From assembly GCA_040954595.2 (NCBI GenBank), contig CM082576.2, positions 1,116,001-1,180,000 of the forward strand: a DNA stretch of 64,000 nucleotides, written 5' to 3'. The stretch is from Balanoglossus misakiensis. Lineage: Eukaryota; Hemichordata. A program made the position numbers and the translations under genes. The notes below the pieces were generated by a model, which was not told where the DNA came from, did no database searches, and saw nothing but the letters and a program-made list of their open reading frames with translations. Positions 1 through 13,990 of this stretch are shown here, piece by piece (position 1 is the first letter of the stretch; every line of letters starts with the position of its first letter).

Positions 1-996
1 GGTATTATCCAAAGTCTATTGGATTCCTGAAATACACAAGAATCCATAAAAACAGCATTTCTTAGATGGTTGTAAAGAGGGTGTTAAACCAAGCGCGTGC
101 CAGAACGGGTCTCGTGTGATATTGCAATAAAGTTTATGAAACTAGTGGGATCAATCAAATGTTGATATTGTAGCAATTAAATTAAATTTTAGGTGCTTTG
201 CAAACCGACAAAAACATGTGTAGCTCACACCAAGCATTTCATTTGTCAAGGCTGTCCACTACCGTCCCAGTCAATCATCCACTCGACGCCATTACTGGTT
301 AGTGGCAGTCATAGGCATAAAAATAGAAAATAGAGAGTTTTCTCTGTCGATAAACATTCAACAGGAATAAACCTCAAGTTTCAACAACTGTCGATGATGA
401 ATAGATAGAGGGAGTAGAGAGAAGGGAATGATACGCAAAACAGTACATTTGTCCTTGCAAGTATGATGTATTAACTTTCAGAAATTCAATTCTTTTGCAT
501 AATATAAAGAATACAAATTATATCCAATTTCCAGCTTCGAGTATAGATCAAATTCCCAGCCTTTGGAAAATGTGTGGTTTGTGGGGTTGTCACGTTGCCT
601 TCATGCAGCGCCACTATCAATCTCCCATATTCATTCAAAAAACTGTCTGTGTGTGTTGGTGTAGCTCCCTCTTCACATTTGTTGCGTGAATATCTCGGGG
701 ATTTCAGTTGATGTAAATAATTCACATGGTGTACGTGTATTTTGTGATACAGAGGTTATGTTTAGTTGCGTACAGGGTCATAAATAATTTAGGAATACAG
801 TCATTTAACAGACTTGATCATACAGTCTTATCAACACTTCCCCTGGATGTTTGTTGTTCATTTTAAAGTGTACTTAGATACACACGACTTCACTGTTCTG
901 TAAAGATCGCATGACATGTCAAACATGACTGCGCGGGTGAAGATTTTGCTGATATGAACGCATGAGTCCTTATCTCTAGAAATCAAAGGCTCTTAC
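1..996. other. Left-edge noncoding stretch, probably intron of GPCR A
   Basis: I see no convincing exon here on either strand. GPCR A runs leftward and its second coding exon ends at 997 with a good donor (AAG|gtaaga). Its TM6-TM7 exon should therefore lie further left, and no TM6/TM7-like reading occurs in this stretch. The remaining exon is inferred to be outside the window. Confidence 0.6.
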
Positions 997-3799
997 CTTG
1001 CGTCTACTTTTACTTTGTCGTGTGTGTTGAAAGTCTTTGTTGTGCACCATTCTGTCCGATTTGGTCATGCGCAGCAGCCTGGTTGCCATGATACCGTAGC
1101 AGATGCAGAGAAGCGTCAGCGGGAAAAAGTATAAGATGAGCATCAGGAAAATGTGCCAACCTTTGACGAAAACGACCCCGAAATCTTCGAATTGTGGAGT
1201 GCATATGACGCGATAGACTGAGCCGTAATCGCTCTCCAGGTAGTAGAAGAACAGGCAGGATGGGTAGAGATATGGCGCCAACAACAAACAACCAACCATC
1301 CAGATTGTGATGATGATCTTCCTAGCACGTGACTTAGTTCCAAATGATCTTGCTTGGAGTGGATGTATGATGGCCAGGTACCTGTACGAATAGGAATAGA
1401 ATTCTGATTTGCAAAGTTGACAGTCAAACTGATGACATTTTGTACTTGATCACCATGCAGTTTAATAACTTTTATGTTACAGCCCATCGGCTAATTTCAT
1501 ATCGTCTTTTATTTGTGCCACTGTCAAACAGACGGGAACTTCCCTGGGATGCAATCTTACGCAATCATTTCTGGCAAGAATTGTGGATATTTACGAGAAT
1601 ATCTTGAGCTTTCCGACGTTTTAACAGTATCTGCCCCCAAGCGGTCACCTTAAGTGACCCGCGATGTTGAATAAAGCCATCAAAATCACCACTCATAAAT
1701 TTTATCGTTGGAACCGTGGGAGTTCTTAGGCAGTATAGTGGGCAATTTGTTCATATAATATTTACAAGCTTGCTGTCTCAGAGTCAGGAATTGGCGGTGA
1801 GCCGGTGATTACCGCCCAACATCACCCTTCTACTGCATTCAACGTCGTTTTACATTAGGGCCTCAATCTTCGAAGCGAACTTCACCAACTGATACTTCGT
1901 GTCATTTACGAATATTTTCATCTACGAAATGCACGTGTTTTATTTTCTTGACGTTTGAGAAAATGAAACTAGAAGGCTGGCTCGTGCTTTGCATTCCACG
2001 ATTGGATGCATTTTCAGCGCAATACGCAGGTCAACACTTGCGTCGCAAATGTCGTACATCAGTTGGCAATTTGCCTTTAATAACACAAGTGCAACGATAT
2101 AAGGTAGATATCATCATGTGATCATGATCAATCTAATTGGGAAACTGGCAAATAAAACGAACATTACACCACAAGCGATTTGGGAATCGCCTTTATAATG
2201 CTCTCGTACTTCTGAAAGGTCAGCGAAACAAGACCGGAAATTTCAACGTTCTCACTAACGTGTTGTAATTATCGGTAATAAAGACCCATTGCAAAGAAAA
2301 TCGAGAATTACAAACTCCAATTTCCCACTGATATTACTATATTGGGAAGACAATTCAAAGAAAGAGTAAAATTTACAGTGTTCTGTCAAAAACGCCTGCC
2401 GTTGCTTGCCTTCTAGTTCCTGCACCCGGGGACAGTAAATTTAATTTTCGACAATCGGTCCAATAATTCACCGGATTGATTTAATTTTCAGCGAAGCGTG
2501 ATGGAGCGAACATGAATTCAAAGCCTTGGACTGACCGAGGCTATTTACGTGCTTACACGATGCATGGAAATTCTGAATAAACCGTTCAGCGTAATTTTCT
2601 TCGGTGTCGTATGTAGACAGTTTTATGGCTGCATGCATACACATCCAATCAGTTAGGGAACGTGTGCGGCTGCTGGGCTTGAGTTTGTTTCATTTCCTGG
2701 TCGTCAACGTGACTAGCCACATGCGCGTGGCACGATTTTTGTCTTCAATTTAATATTTGCAAGTGAAAAGTTGAAGGCCAGAAACAGACTTTTTGTGGTG
2801 GGTTGTTCCTGACGCAAACCATCCAAATCTCATACCCATAATAAACAACCATAGACTGCTAATACTTTTATAGATGAGAACATCACCTGAGATTATCGCT
2901 CAAAATGAAAATTGCACAGATAGAGATCACTCTTCAAAACCCAACAGAAATTACACAGGTGAAACCAAATTTGAATTTAAACAATGTGTGTCAGGCATGG
3001 TGTTCTTGGTTTACTCCAATTGAATCTAAGCTTAGCTCCTAGTCATAGGTCTGGCTGTTTAATGTATTTGTGGTTGTGTAACCTGGCAGCTCCGAATGCC
3101 CGGCAATTTTCTAGAGTACTCTTATACTGTGGCAATGAAACGGAAAGTGTTATTGATTGTATGACAGGTAAATATGGTTACTAAATTAGAAAGAGGAATG
3201 ACTTAATATCCGTACTCCGATAGATGTATTTTCGCAACACCAATATCAGAATGGCGGCAGTTATTAATCATTAACAGATGAAGGATCTGAAATAAATCAC
3301 AGATAAAGAATACCTACCTATCGACGGATACGGCTACTAGCGTCCAGATACTAGCAAACACAAATATTGGTTGGAGGTATGACGTCACAGAGCAGAGAGC
3401 AACACTGTCTTTAAACGGTGAAATTTCAGCGTCCATGCCCAACTCGATCAGTTTAGTAGGTAAGGCAAATATGGAGACTAAGAAGTCACTGGCAGCCAAA
3501 CTGACGATATAATAGTTTGTAGCAGTGTGCATGCTTTTGTGCTTCCAGACAATCCATATGACGCTTAAATTACCACAGAGGGCAAGTACCATCACCAGCA
3601 GATAAAGAATCACAAATGTGGCATGGACCGCTTGCAGTTGCGTCAAGTCCGGGTAGCCAAGGACGGGAAGATGTTCAATACACTCCCCGGAACTTTCGTT
3701 ACCCGCTCCGGAGTTGTAGTCGTAGTAGTTGTACGACCCGCCGTTGTCGGAGCCGATGGTCTTCACCGGATCGATCGCGGACAAATTCTTGGGGTCCAT
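997..3799 (-). CDS. Rhodopsin-family (class A) peptide-type GPCR, partial (GPCR A)
   Basis: Two coding exons are visible: 3318-3799, starting at ATG 3799-3797, and 997-1381. The start chosen gives MDPKNLS...; an in-frame ATG at 3883 would add 28 residues. Exon 1 encodes an extracellular N-terminus with two N-glycosylation sequons (NLS, NES), TM1 with the GN motif, TM2 with LAASD, the TM3 Cys, and ends inside the Arg codon of VDR. Exon 2 opens with YLAIIHPLQ and carries TM4, an extracellular loop with a Cys, TM5 and a basic third loop (SKSRRK) before a gtaaga donor. TM6, TM7 and the tail are missing at the window edge. The DRY-HPL context and the basic loop fit a G-protein-coupled peptide receptor. 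The loop after DRY (HPLQA...SRARKII) faintly recalls TRH/ghrelin-type receptors, but the ligand cannot be assigned. Being a seven-helix surface receptor follows from the family. Confidence 0.85.
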
Positions 3800-6700
3800 T
3801 CTTGGAATGTCGAGATGCGTGCTTACAGAGGATGACCAGAAATGAGTATTTACTTTATGTGGTCGAAACAGATAATATATCACTGGAGGTCCAGCTGGAC
3901 GAATCCGACGACAAGGTGTTGGTCAAGTTGTCCATCATCACCCGTCCTAATGCGATGTTCTTCACCTCCACGGGGTCGTATCACTATAGTTGTTGCCCTG
4001 TCAACCTGAACCAAATCAAATAACTTAGTAAACAAAAAGCACCATATATCTTGTCTACTTCTAAATGTGTGGACTGATCGTTCTTGCATGCGACTCCGAG
4101 TGAGAATTACAACAACACTGCTGAATACACAGGAAAACTACACCACGGGTTAAGCGATACGAACACCAGCCGAAAACCTGGTCAAGTGCAGCGAAAAATG
4201 GTAAAACGGTCACGTCATACAAGTTCCACCATCACAGTGGACCCCAGAAAGGATTAAGCTAATTGGTGCTTGAAGTTCTTCAACAGAAAATAATGCTCAG
4301 CTACGAGTGAAAGGTCGTTTCTCGGTAAAACCTGCGCGATCTCTCAGTGACTTGAGTTGAACTTCAGTCCTTTTCAACTTCCACGTATGCGGAGTCTAAA
4401 GTTTTACGCAAAATAAGCCGACCACTTTATAAATATTCCGTCGACTACCTTTATCCCGCTATGGATTTCATTAGAGGCGTGATTAAATCACATTTGATGA
4501 AGATGACAAGAAATCCCAAGGAATTGTGGAAATACCTAAGGACATGAACTTTAATTAAACTTAAAGCCATGACATATGGTGATGAAGTAGACGTCCCCTT
4601 GGAACTATTTAACTGCCAATGCCGGCACCAACCTATACCTATGGCTACCTTGATGTATCAATATTTCCTGTGTTTCATCGGCGTGTGTATTGTATCAATT
4701 GCCATCAAATGCTATTCATCTATTTTATGACCACACAGACTTATCCACCGACCCTCAATCTTGTTAATTTTAAATAAATGATCTCAAGTTACACGTTTTC
4801 TTCTTACTATGCGAGTAGTGACTTCTTCATTCCTACTTCGCGTTTCTACGATTTATTGGGTAACAGGCAGGCAATGAGACACATTTGATCGTGAACAACA
4901 AACCCAATTCACTTCAAATGTCTCTTTGTGTTGTTCAGTCAGTTCCATAATTTACACAAATCGATTTATTTAACAGCAGTTTAGTTCATTTCACTTGACT
5001 CTGTAGAGTGTACGTTTAATCACATTTCTTGTCTTCTATTTTGTGTTCATAATTTACGACCATTATTTACTTAACCTCAGTACTATTTCTTTGATTTAGT
5101 CTTGAGTTAACCAATCTAAACGCATTCAATTGCAGTTCCACGCAGTGTTGTCTCAAGCACTTCGGGATAATATTTATGCGCTGTTAGGCTAAAATTAGCA
5201 AGAAGGGTTTACAGGTTGAACATTCATCTTTTGAGGCGATTTAAATTTCCGCGGAAAAACTTCTATTATTTTTCCTGCCGTTCGTATTCAGCTTGTACGT
5301 GCTGACAAGTGGCGATGACATATCAGCACGTTGTCTCAGGACCGACAATTCAGTGTGATTCAATATGCAGGACGCATGCATCTTACTACACAAATATCAA
5401 AACGATGCCAAGAGATAGCCATCTTCGTCCCTTGAATTCAGCCTGATTTGTTTTCTCATTCTTACTAGGTCGAGCAGAAAATGTTTGGTTACGATAACGT
5501 TTGCCCGACGAACTGCCTTAATTACACCTGCTGACGTCGACCCTGCTCTGACCTTTTCACAGTCTAATACATAAACACGATCTAGAAAGTGACATATGTT
5601 TTGCAATGACGTCTTGCTGTTACAAGTGTTATGAAGGAAATGACCAAAGCTGTAATAATATATCGGCTGCTTTGAAGACCTGACCTCGTCATGGAATAAA
5701 AATTCATGCAGCTATTTCCTCTGACGTTCCTACACTTTCTGAAAAGCATGTTTTCAGAACTACATATTTTCTTCGTTTAAAAGGGTCTGACAAGGGGAAT
5801 TTCACACGTCCCCTCGGGCTGCGGGCGAGGGATTTGAAAAGGACGTCGAGATCTTTTGAAAAGGGACATACGTCCACGATGGATTTCTACAACCAAGGCG
5901 TCACCATTTTTTTAAATGTGAGAAGAGAGAGCTGAGGGATTGTTTCAAAGTGCGCAAATCAAGCATCATATTCGGCTGTTCACACCCCAACAGTTCCTGG
6001 CGTCACGCAACAAAACCCAAAGATCGACAAAGATCACCCAACTGGCTCCAAAGACGAAGATTAAAGATCGAGTCTTGAAAATTCTGTCTCCTTGGTTTAT
6101 CTAGGATTTTTCATGTCATTGGTGCAATAAATCATTGCAAAATGCCTGAGGTAGCATATCTTTTATGATTTTGAGCAGAAAAGGCCTACCGCTGTTACCA
6201 TTTGCGCTGAGGATAGATTCGATGTGGTCCACCACTGAAGGGGGTGTGACAGGCGACACATCTGGTGAAAGTGTTTACCTTGACTGATTCAGAAAGAATA
6301 CTTGTCGTAGTTTCACCTAAATACAATGAGCACGGATAAACTTGTAGCACACACAGAGGTAATGTCCGCTGTGATGAATTGTTACTGTTCACTGAAGAAA
6401 CGAAGATGATAAGACTTTGACTCTTCACTGAACACTGGTTATCTTCGACCAGTGTAACTGGCAATTCGTCCATCCATGCATGATGACCGCATTTGATCTC
6501 AGGCTTGCAAAGTCACAGAGGGGGACGGCACAACAAGAAAAGGGAAATGTATTTTTCTTACTTACCTGTGAAGTTTATTTTCGCATATGTTGCCACAGAC
6601 ACGCCACCAATGTCTTCTCAAAAGCGCTCGAAAAGATGTCGAATGAATGGTAGGCAACGCGGGAGCTACTTATTGACACATACCAGGGAGAGACCGACTC

Positions 6701-9700
6701 GAAGACGAAATTGCTGATCTCGCTCGATGTGGACTCGGCAAACGGAGGTGGCGCGCTATCGTCACCCACCAGCGCAAAGCCAATGAATAAATGTCATCGC
6801 CCAGGACTTAGCTGACTGTCACCGTGCTTGTCTTATGCAAATACTGCCCTCGTCCGAAATAGCTCTGCGAAAACAGTTTGCACACAGTTCGTGTGACTAT
6901 TTTCGAGAGCAAGCGCATATAGCCGGAGCTATAATTCTTGTCTCAAACGTTTGCAAATTATGATGGGTTAGGGGGTGATTGCCCCACCAATCAACCATTA
7001 ATCACAGGTCATTACTGGCAGTCAGTCGTCCTTACGATTCACCTAATATATATTAATAGATGTCGAGCTGAACAACTGTTTTGCATACTATATAAATTAC
7101 TTTTACGAAACATAGTCACTTTTAACCAAAAAGGAATTTTCCTTCGACATAACGTATATAAACATTTTGTGCAGGGGCATGTCTGCATTCTGCTCTCGCA
7201 TTGATCGACTGTATCTCCGAGACTTTGATGTGTATTTAAAATTTTAAAACAAACATCAGTATTATTTTTAATTCAAGATGTACATATAGCTGTTAGCATC
7301 ACGACTCTGGTATTCTATTGAAGATAAACCAAAAATAGCAGACAACATTAAAATTATGTCGCTGTAGTACAGTCACATAATATAACCGGAAGCCCTTCTC
7401 AGCAGAGGAAATCGCGTCTTACGTAAATGCCACTCACCTATTGCTCACATTTCCCAAGGGATAATACTGCAAATCCGTCAGAAATGCAACATTGTCAAAG
7501 ATATCTAAGATACACCTAGATTGTGGCAAACAAGATATCATCATTTATTATTCATTCTTTAACTCGTCTTCCCACACTACAACATAACAAAATCCTCCCG
7601 GGGTCTACAGTCACATTCACTCCTTCCTCCAAAACAGTATTGATTTCGAGCGACAGAGAAAATGATTTTCCGTTAATGTGCGTTACCTTTCATTTTTAAA
7701 TTACTACTGTTATTTAATTAGGGTTAATTGAACACAGAAGTCTATTTTCCACGCGATCACGTATTTGCGAACGACGCATCGTAAACTCACAGTCCTGATG
7801 GCGGGAACAGATAACAAGATTGAGGAGTACACTTTCGGAATTGTGTAAAAAGAATCGGGAATATTAAAAGTTTCAGTGGAATATTAGACTTATATTAAAG
7901 TAGGAGAGATAAAAAAGGCTTAAATAGATATAGTGAGTTGTCACTTTTTTCATGGGGATCTTATGAATAGAAATTGAACGGTAGTGTTGTGAACTCCGAC
8001 AATACACATTATTAGCAAATGAATGTGACTACACGGATTTCAGGAGAGAAGCATATAATCCTCAAAGTTGACACGTGACTCTGTGTAGGCTAAGTACTTT
8101 AAATAGAGAAGTGAATATGTGTACGTACTGTAGTCATGTATGAAGTGGACAAGGGACACGTAAATCATCCCTTTAACACAAGACATTTGTCAATGACAAT
8201 AGAACCAAAGAGACAAGTTCGGGTACTTGGTCCTCACGGGAGCAAGAACTTAGTTGGACGATGTGGGAAGATGAAACTATTTGTGAACGACGAAGTCATT
8301 ATCTTCTGACATACTAGTAGTATCTCTGACCCCTCCCCTTGTAAAATGAATGACCCCTCCCTTCGAACGGTCAAAATAAGTTGATCACTTCGAAATTGCC
8401 CCCCCCCCCCCCCGGCCACAATAACTGGACACTCCCTAAACAGTTAGCTGTAATTGTCGGTCGTGATTGACATGATGCGTGACCCTTCATTGTTCAAGAA
8501 AAAGAGATACTGTACTCGATTGATAGAATTCATGATCATTGGGGAATGTGTGAGAAATTGGCAATCCGAAAAGATAATGGTCTGCGGTCACAGTAGATTT
8601 CTATTTTAAACCTTGCGAAATGTTAGGATTCTGCCGTAATTAGCCATTGGTCATGAGCAAGAGCAATAACAAGGCCGTTTTGGGTGGAGATCTAGTAATC
8701 GGACGATGTTAGGGGCAATGTCCATTATTCGAAATGAAATAAAATAGGGTCTAATCTTCATAAAAAGTTCTAGTACAAAAACAAAAGGTCATTTTAACTA
8801 ATGGCGTATATAATGGATATTGATAAAAAAAGAATAGAATTGTGAGTCATTCGGGAAGCCCATTTTGTATGCAAGATGATTTCTAATTTAATCAGCTATT
8901 AATTAGTTGATAAATCCCAGAGATTGGCATAAGATTTGACGTGACGCACTTTAACATGTCTGAAAGGCGGCGACAGTGGTGATGGAGATGGTCCGATCAA
9001 TACAAGTGCGGATTCATCCTCTGTCAAGATTGACTGTTCCTCAAGGAGTTTCATCGAGATTATTCATGGCTTTCCAAATATTGACATTTAATTACGCATC
9101 GATATTTTGCATCTATTGATAGCGGGATTGTAATTACGTTCGCAGACTTGAGTGAGACGAAGTTAAGTGGCACTTTTCACGACTACTCCAGTCTTGTATC
9201 CAGATACGATTTAAAACCAACAGCCAATAAAATCACGACGCGTTGAAAAGATGTTGGATCTGTGCATTAAGCCACTCTCGTTCTTTCAATCACCCGCTGA
9301 CACTGGCACTGTTCTTGTTTCGATTCCCATAATCCAATGCGAACATCGCATCATTGGAAAAGTACGATGAACTTTATGATTCTTGTAACCTTTCTGGGTT
9401 CTTCGTCTTCAACGAAAGGGGTAACCCTCGAAACCATAGTATCGTTCTAGGTTTTTTTTCATGACAGTTCTCGTCGTCATACATACAAGAACGGGTTTGG
9501 CTCGATTTTAGAGCTATAAATTTAACAAATAAATTTATACTCTTCAGTTTATTGTAAATTTCCCTTCCTTGAGGACACATAGCTATTGTATTTTCATGAC
9601 GTCATTTACTTCCAATCCAGTCGCCGTTATTTGTCTTTGCTCATAACATACTTATCCCTCCGTGTTATTTTGTCAGATTACCTCGTAAGATTTTTATAGT

Positions 9701-12700
9701 TCAATTATAAATGGATCAAACTTTCCAATATCCATTATCTTCCTATTAAATCTCCTTGGGTGTGTAAGTTTCTAATATTGTTCATGCATGCACCGCGCTC
9801 CGTGACCTGAGTAGAGTAATCACCGCGTCGAGTGCGCCCTCCTTTAAAATAAACACTTATAAAAAATCTCCCGGGAAAATCTTGAGTGGAAGAGTGTGTA
9901 ATGAAATAAAGTGGGATTGTAAGACGCATGCAGAATTGTTCAAATTTGTGCTTGAAATATCTGATAAGTTTGACATGACATGGTTACCTTAGCAACGGTT
10001 TAACGTTGCAAGACACGCTCCAGTGACTTATATGTAGTTAAAACCGAGCGCGTTATCTATATATGGCCGTTACTGATGAAGAGAAATATAATGGGGTCAA
10101 ACAGAATTCGTTTTGTGTTCCTCGAAGCAAGTTTTCACTTAATCACCAATTTCAGCAACACATTTGCATCCGATTTAAACTTTGCTAAGTTCAGAAGAGA
10201 AGACGGTCTTTGACACATTGACAGTATGGAGTTGAGTTTTCAATTTGGAAGTAAGTCGGTTTCTGAAAACTCGCAAACTCTCATACTTTCCAATTCTATG
10301 TCCAAAACTCGTAGCCGCTGGTGAATTTAAACATTCTTCTCTGAAACCGCTTTTCTGATTATTAGTTTAAAATTTGGTATCCGTATGCAGGTTCCAAGGG
10401 TGACCTAACTAAAATTATTTCATATTGTGGTGAAATTTCCATATTTGTAGTTTTGGGCCAATTTTTGCCGTTTTTGGTTTAAAAAAATCTTCTCTGAAAC
10501 AGCTTGTCCGTGTATTTTGAAATTAGATGCGCCATCTTGTTTGTAATGCAAAGTATCACAGCGAAACTGCAGCTATTTCGGCTTCTATAGGTTGCCTGTC
10601 TATGTAAAAATACTGACTATCATTTGTGAAATATATCACTTGTATACTGGAAATCAATTTGTTCTTGCTCGCTCTGTATATCAACGCGTCTGGTCATGTG
10701 GTGTAAACCGGCCTACTGTGCCAAACTGAGGTGTCGTTTTAACCTTGCGATGACCCACACGTGTGAGAAAGAGTGGGGCATTTTGTTGATAGATGGTTTC
10801 CCTGCTCGGCTGAGCTGACGGGCTATTCAGAGAGTGTAACATATGTCACGCCATGTGATCAAAACAGTGTCCAGTTGTACCAAGAAATATGGACCGTGAG
10901 TCAGCTGTTGCCAGAGCAGAGTGAAACATTTATGAAAGTGGAATACATGAAATATTGCATAGAAGTCTATCACCATACATGTAAGAGTGAGAAATCATGA
11001 AGACATTTCTTGACTTGATAGATCACTTGCTGATCCCAATAGGGAGTGAGGGATGTCACGTGGTTTGACTGAAGTGATAATAGTTAACCATGACCTCGCT
11101 TCGACCTGAAGTATACGAAACATTCTGTGTAAAGATCATTACTTCTCAGGAGACTTCTTAAAGGTACACGGTCATATATGCAAATTTGCCCACAGTCACT
11201 CTGGAAAGCGGAGTTCTAGCCAATCACAGATTTTTAGTTTTTAGTAGGCACCCTCGCGATAAAAGTGTGCCACCACAAAATCGTAAACTTAGACACGCCC
11301 TATTATTACGTCTTTGAGTCGCGTCTAAAGATATTACTTCCATTTTATTTTTCCGTCGATTTTCCCTCAAACTAAGCCTTTAAAATGTGAGTTTTCCTCG
11401 TAAAAATGCTGACAAATGTTCTCAGGTAATGGTATCGTGCCAGACGGCAAGATTTCGGCAGCTTTCATCTTTAGAATCGTGAATCAAAGATTCTAGAATG
11501 ATGCCAGAAGGGCCACCAACTGTGTTTTTATGATGCAGAACTTTCCTCGGAGAAGTATGCGTGTTTCAAAGATATTGGATAGACCCTATAAAACAGGCCT
11601 AATTTATAAAGTAAACGTTGGGATTTTTATAGTTGGTACCTCCTTCATATGGCCAATATAAAATCGCTAGATGTTGGAAAGTAACGGCCTTGATGTGTGC
11701 CTTGAGGAACTTCAATAAAATGTCGATTGTGGATCCGTGACGGTTGAAATATCACCAACACTTTATGACGAGGCGGTTAAAGGGCTCTTACTTGGCCTTC
11801 AAGTCAAGGTGTCAATGTGTATGTGGCAGGTGATTGGTTTATGGATGCAGACTAAACTCTAGGGTTTTCGGGTCCCTTTGATAGACTCTTTTAACAAGTT
11901 GGACAAGCAATATTTCAATTATTTGGCAGCCATCATTCAGTTGTGATTTTTTTCTAAATGCAAACTCTGAAAGTGGCTGAGAACTGTTTTAAGATTTGTA
12001 GATTTGTTTCAACTTCTCAGAATGTTCACCTATCTGAAATCTTAAGAATAGAATCTCGTCAGGCGAAAAACTTTGAAAAATCTGTTTAGTGACACATATA
12101 GTGGCCCTCCGGACATGCATTGGTGACGTCACGACAAAAAGAAACTATCTCCAAAAGGGTCTCGGGGTCACACATGAGTTATGTGGGCGTGTCATGTCTG
12201 GACTGAACTGTACTGTACATTTTCTAAGCTTCAGCGACAGAATACAAAACAGTAATGTGTATATGTGTTTGCGATCGATATTCCCAATAAAGACAGTAAA
12301 CAAGGTTATACTGAAGGGTGACAACAGTTGGTAGCATACCGCCCAGATGATTTATTGCATATCCGCGACTGTGCCTACCGAGGAGAACAAAGTCCCCTAT
12401 TTGGGTCCCGACACCAAAAATGTCCACTTTTGGCACGAGCCTCAATCTTGCTGTCTCAAATCGGCTTGGTTTGCCATATCAGACTTCATCCCCAAGCAGG
12501 AGTTTATATTTTGGAGGATCGCGACGTGGCATCGCATCCAGGTGACTGGTTGTTGGGAGAAACGGTGACGGGTAAGACTATGTCTAGTTGTCGGTGTAAT
12601 CCTTTAGGACCAATGGGCGCTGATTACCATCATAATGGAGGCCGGGTGCATGCCATAATTACTACGTAATATTAAACCTGAATTACGCGACTTATCTCCC

Positions 12701-13990
12701 TCACTTTACCATTTTGTACAGAGGTATCATATCTTGACATTCAGGGGAAGGTTTTCTGTGATAATGTCAGATCATTCCATCATATTTTCACGACTACAAA
12801 GGTGTTTGTTGATTGTCGCTTGATGGTGTATTAATGGACACCGATATCAAGTCTTTGTTGTTTATTGTATATACTTCAATCGGACACAGTATGCCTATAC
12901 TGCCCGCGTTCAGGTAGGACAACCGTGTTTCCATGGAAAGCTAAGGGTATGTTCTAATTCCAGTTTGTCAGTGACCAGCCTGCTTGGTTTTGCTCAAAGC
13001 ATCTTGATTTCCTTGGGTGTTAGCATTGAATCGGACATTGTTAAGCGATTTTAACAGTTCGCACTTGTTATAGCCGAGCGCCGTGTCACCTGGGGTCAGA
13101 TCAGAGACACAGTTCTCATACATATTTATTGTTCATTATTCTGGACCCTATCTCTGTCTTCCAAAACACCTGAATATACGAAAGAATTCCTTAGCTCAAA
13201 ACAGTTTGCAACTTTTTGTTGGGAGTTGAAGTGAACACTTTTGACTTTGCCACCTGCTAGTGCTGAGGTTGTCCATGAGATTCCCGTTGGAGCTTTTGTC
13301 TCTTGTACGTCGGCCATGCTTTTGAAATGTCCTGACTAGAGCTTACTTCACAGGTGCATATGTTCCCCTTTGTAAAAATCACGTGATCCAAAATCAGGCG
13401 TCGGTCCTCTCTTTATGCATGAAGTAAAAAAAAACGAATAAAATACGAGAGATCTGCCTTCACGATCCACAGAAAACCGAAAGCTTGTCGTAAAGTCGAT
13501 TGATGAAGTTAATATCACTTTCTACAGGTCTTCTTCCCGCCTACGCTACTCGAAAGTTATTACACGTCAAAATATCACTGACATTGTTGAAATTATTAAT
13601 TGGTTGGACATTAAAATACACTACTGCGAATTGTTGTTTAACAAAATTAAACACATTTATCATGTCTGCCACAAACTCCGGTCAATTTGCATTTTGCATA
13701 TTTATCAAATATTTCATACCAGTCATGTCACATTTCATCCAGGCTTGCACGTTAATGAACATCAAAGGCTGAGGCTGCAGAGATCCATCAAAGATGACCT
13801 ATGTGACCCAGAAAGGTCATTAACATCTATTATCCCTGTAATCTGTCCACAGATATATGCCAACTGTCATCAACAAATGATAGCCCAGGAACGGTGTACC
13901 CGAACCCTGAAATTCATCATCGAAAATCCCAGTGCGATATCTATTAAAGATTATGTACAGCGGATGTTGGTGTGACGGGATTCAGTAAAT
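3800..13990. other. Long spacer between two divergent GPCR genes
   Basis: About 10 kb with no exon I can support. Open frames here are short, lack family motifs and lack good splice or start context. It must hold the 5' UTRs and promoters of GPCR A (leftward) and GPCR B (rightward), and possibly 5' noncoding exons. CpG dinucleotides look more frequent here than in the 22-43 kb region. Confidence 0.6.
8399..8414. repeat. Poly-C run
   Basis: A run of 16 C, preceded by C/T-rich sequence from about 8330. It is a simple homopolymer tract in noncoding DNA. Confidence 0.9.

Noticed and set aside
1010-1487. Alternative minus-strand frames overlapping GPCR A exon 2
   Set aside because: Shadow frames; the GPCR reading has TM4-TM5 and a correct DRY junction.
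6195-6473. 92-codon minus-strand frame upstream of GPCR A
   Set aside because: No hydrophobic or family signature and no linkable splice site to GPCR A.
12328-12669. 113-codon plus-strand frame
   Set aside because: No recognisable motif, overlaps other frames of similar length, and no supporting splice sites.
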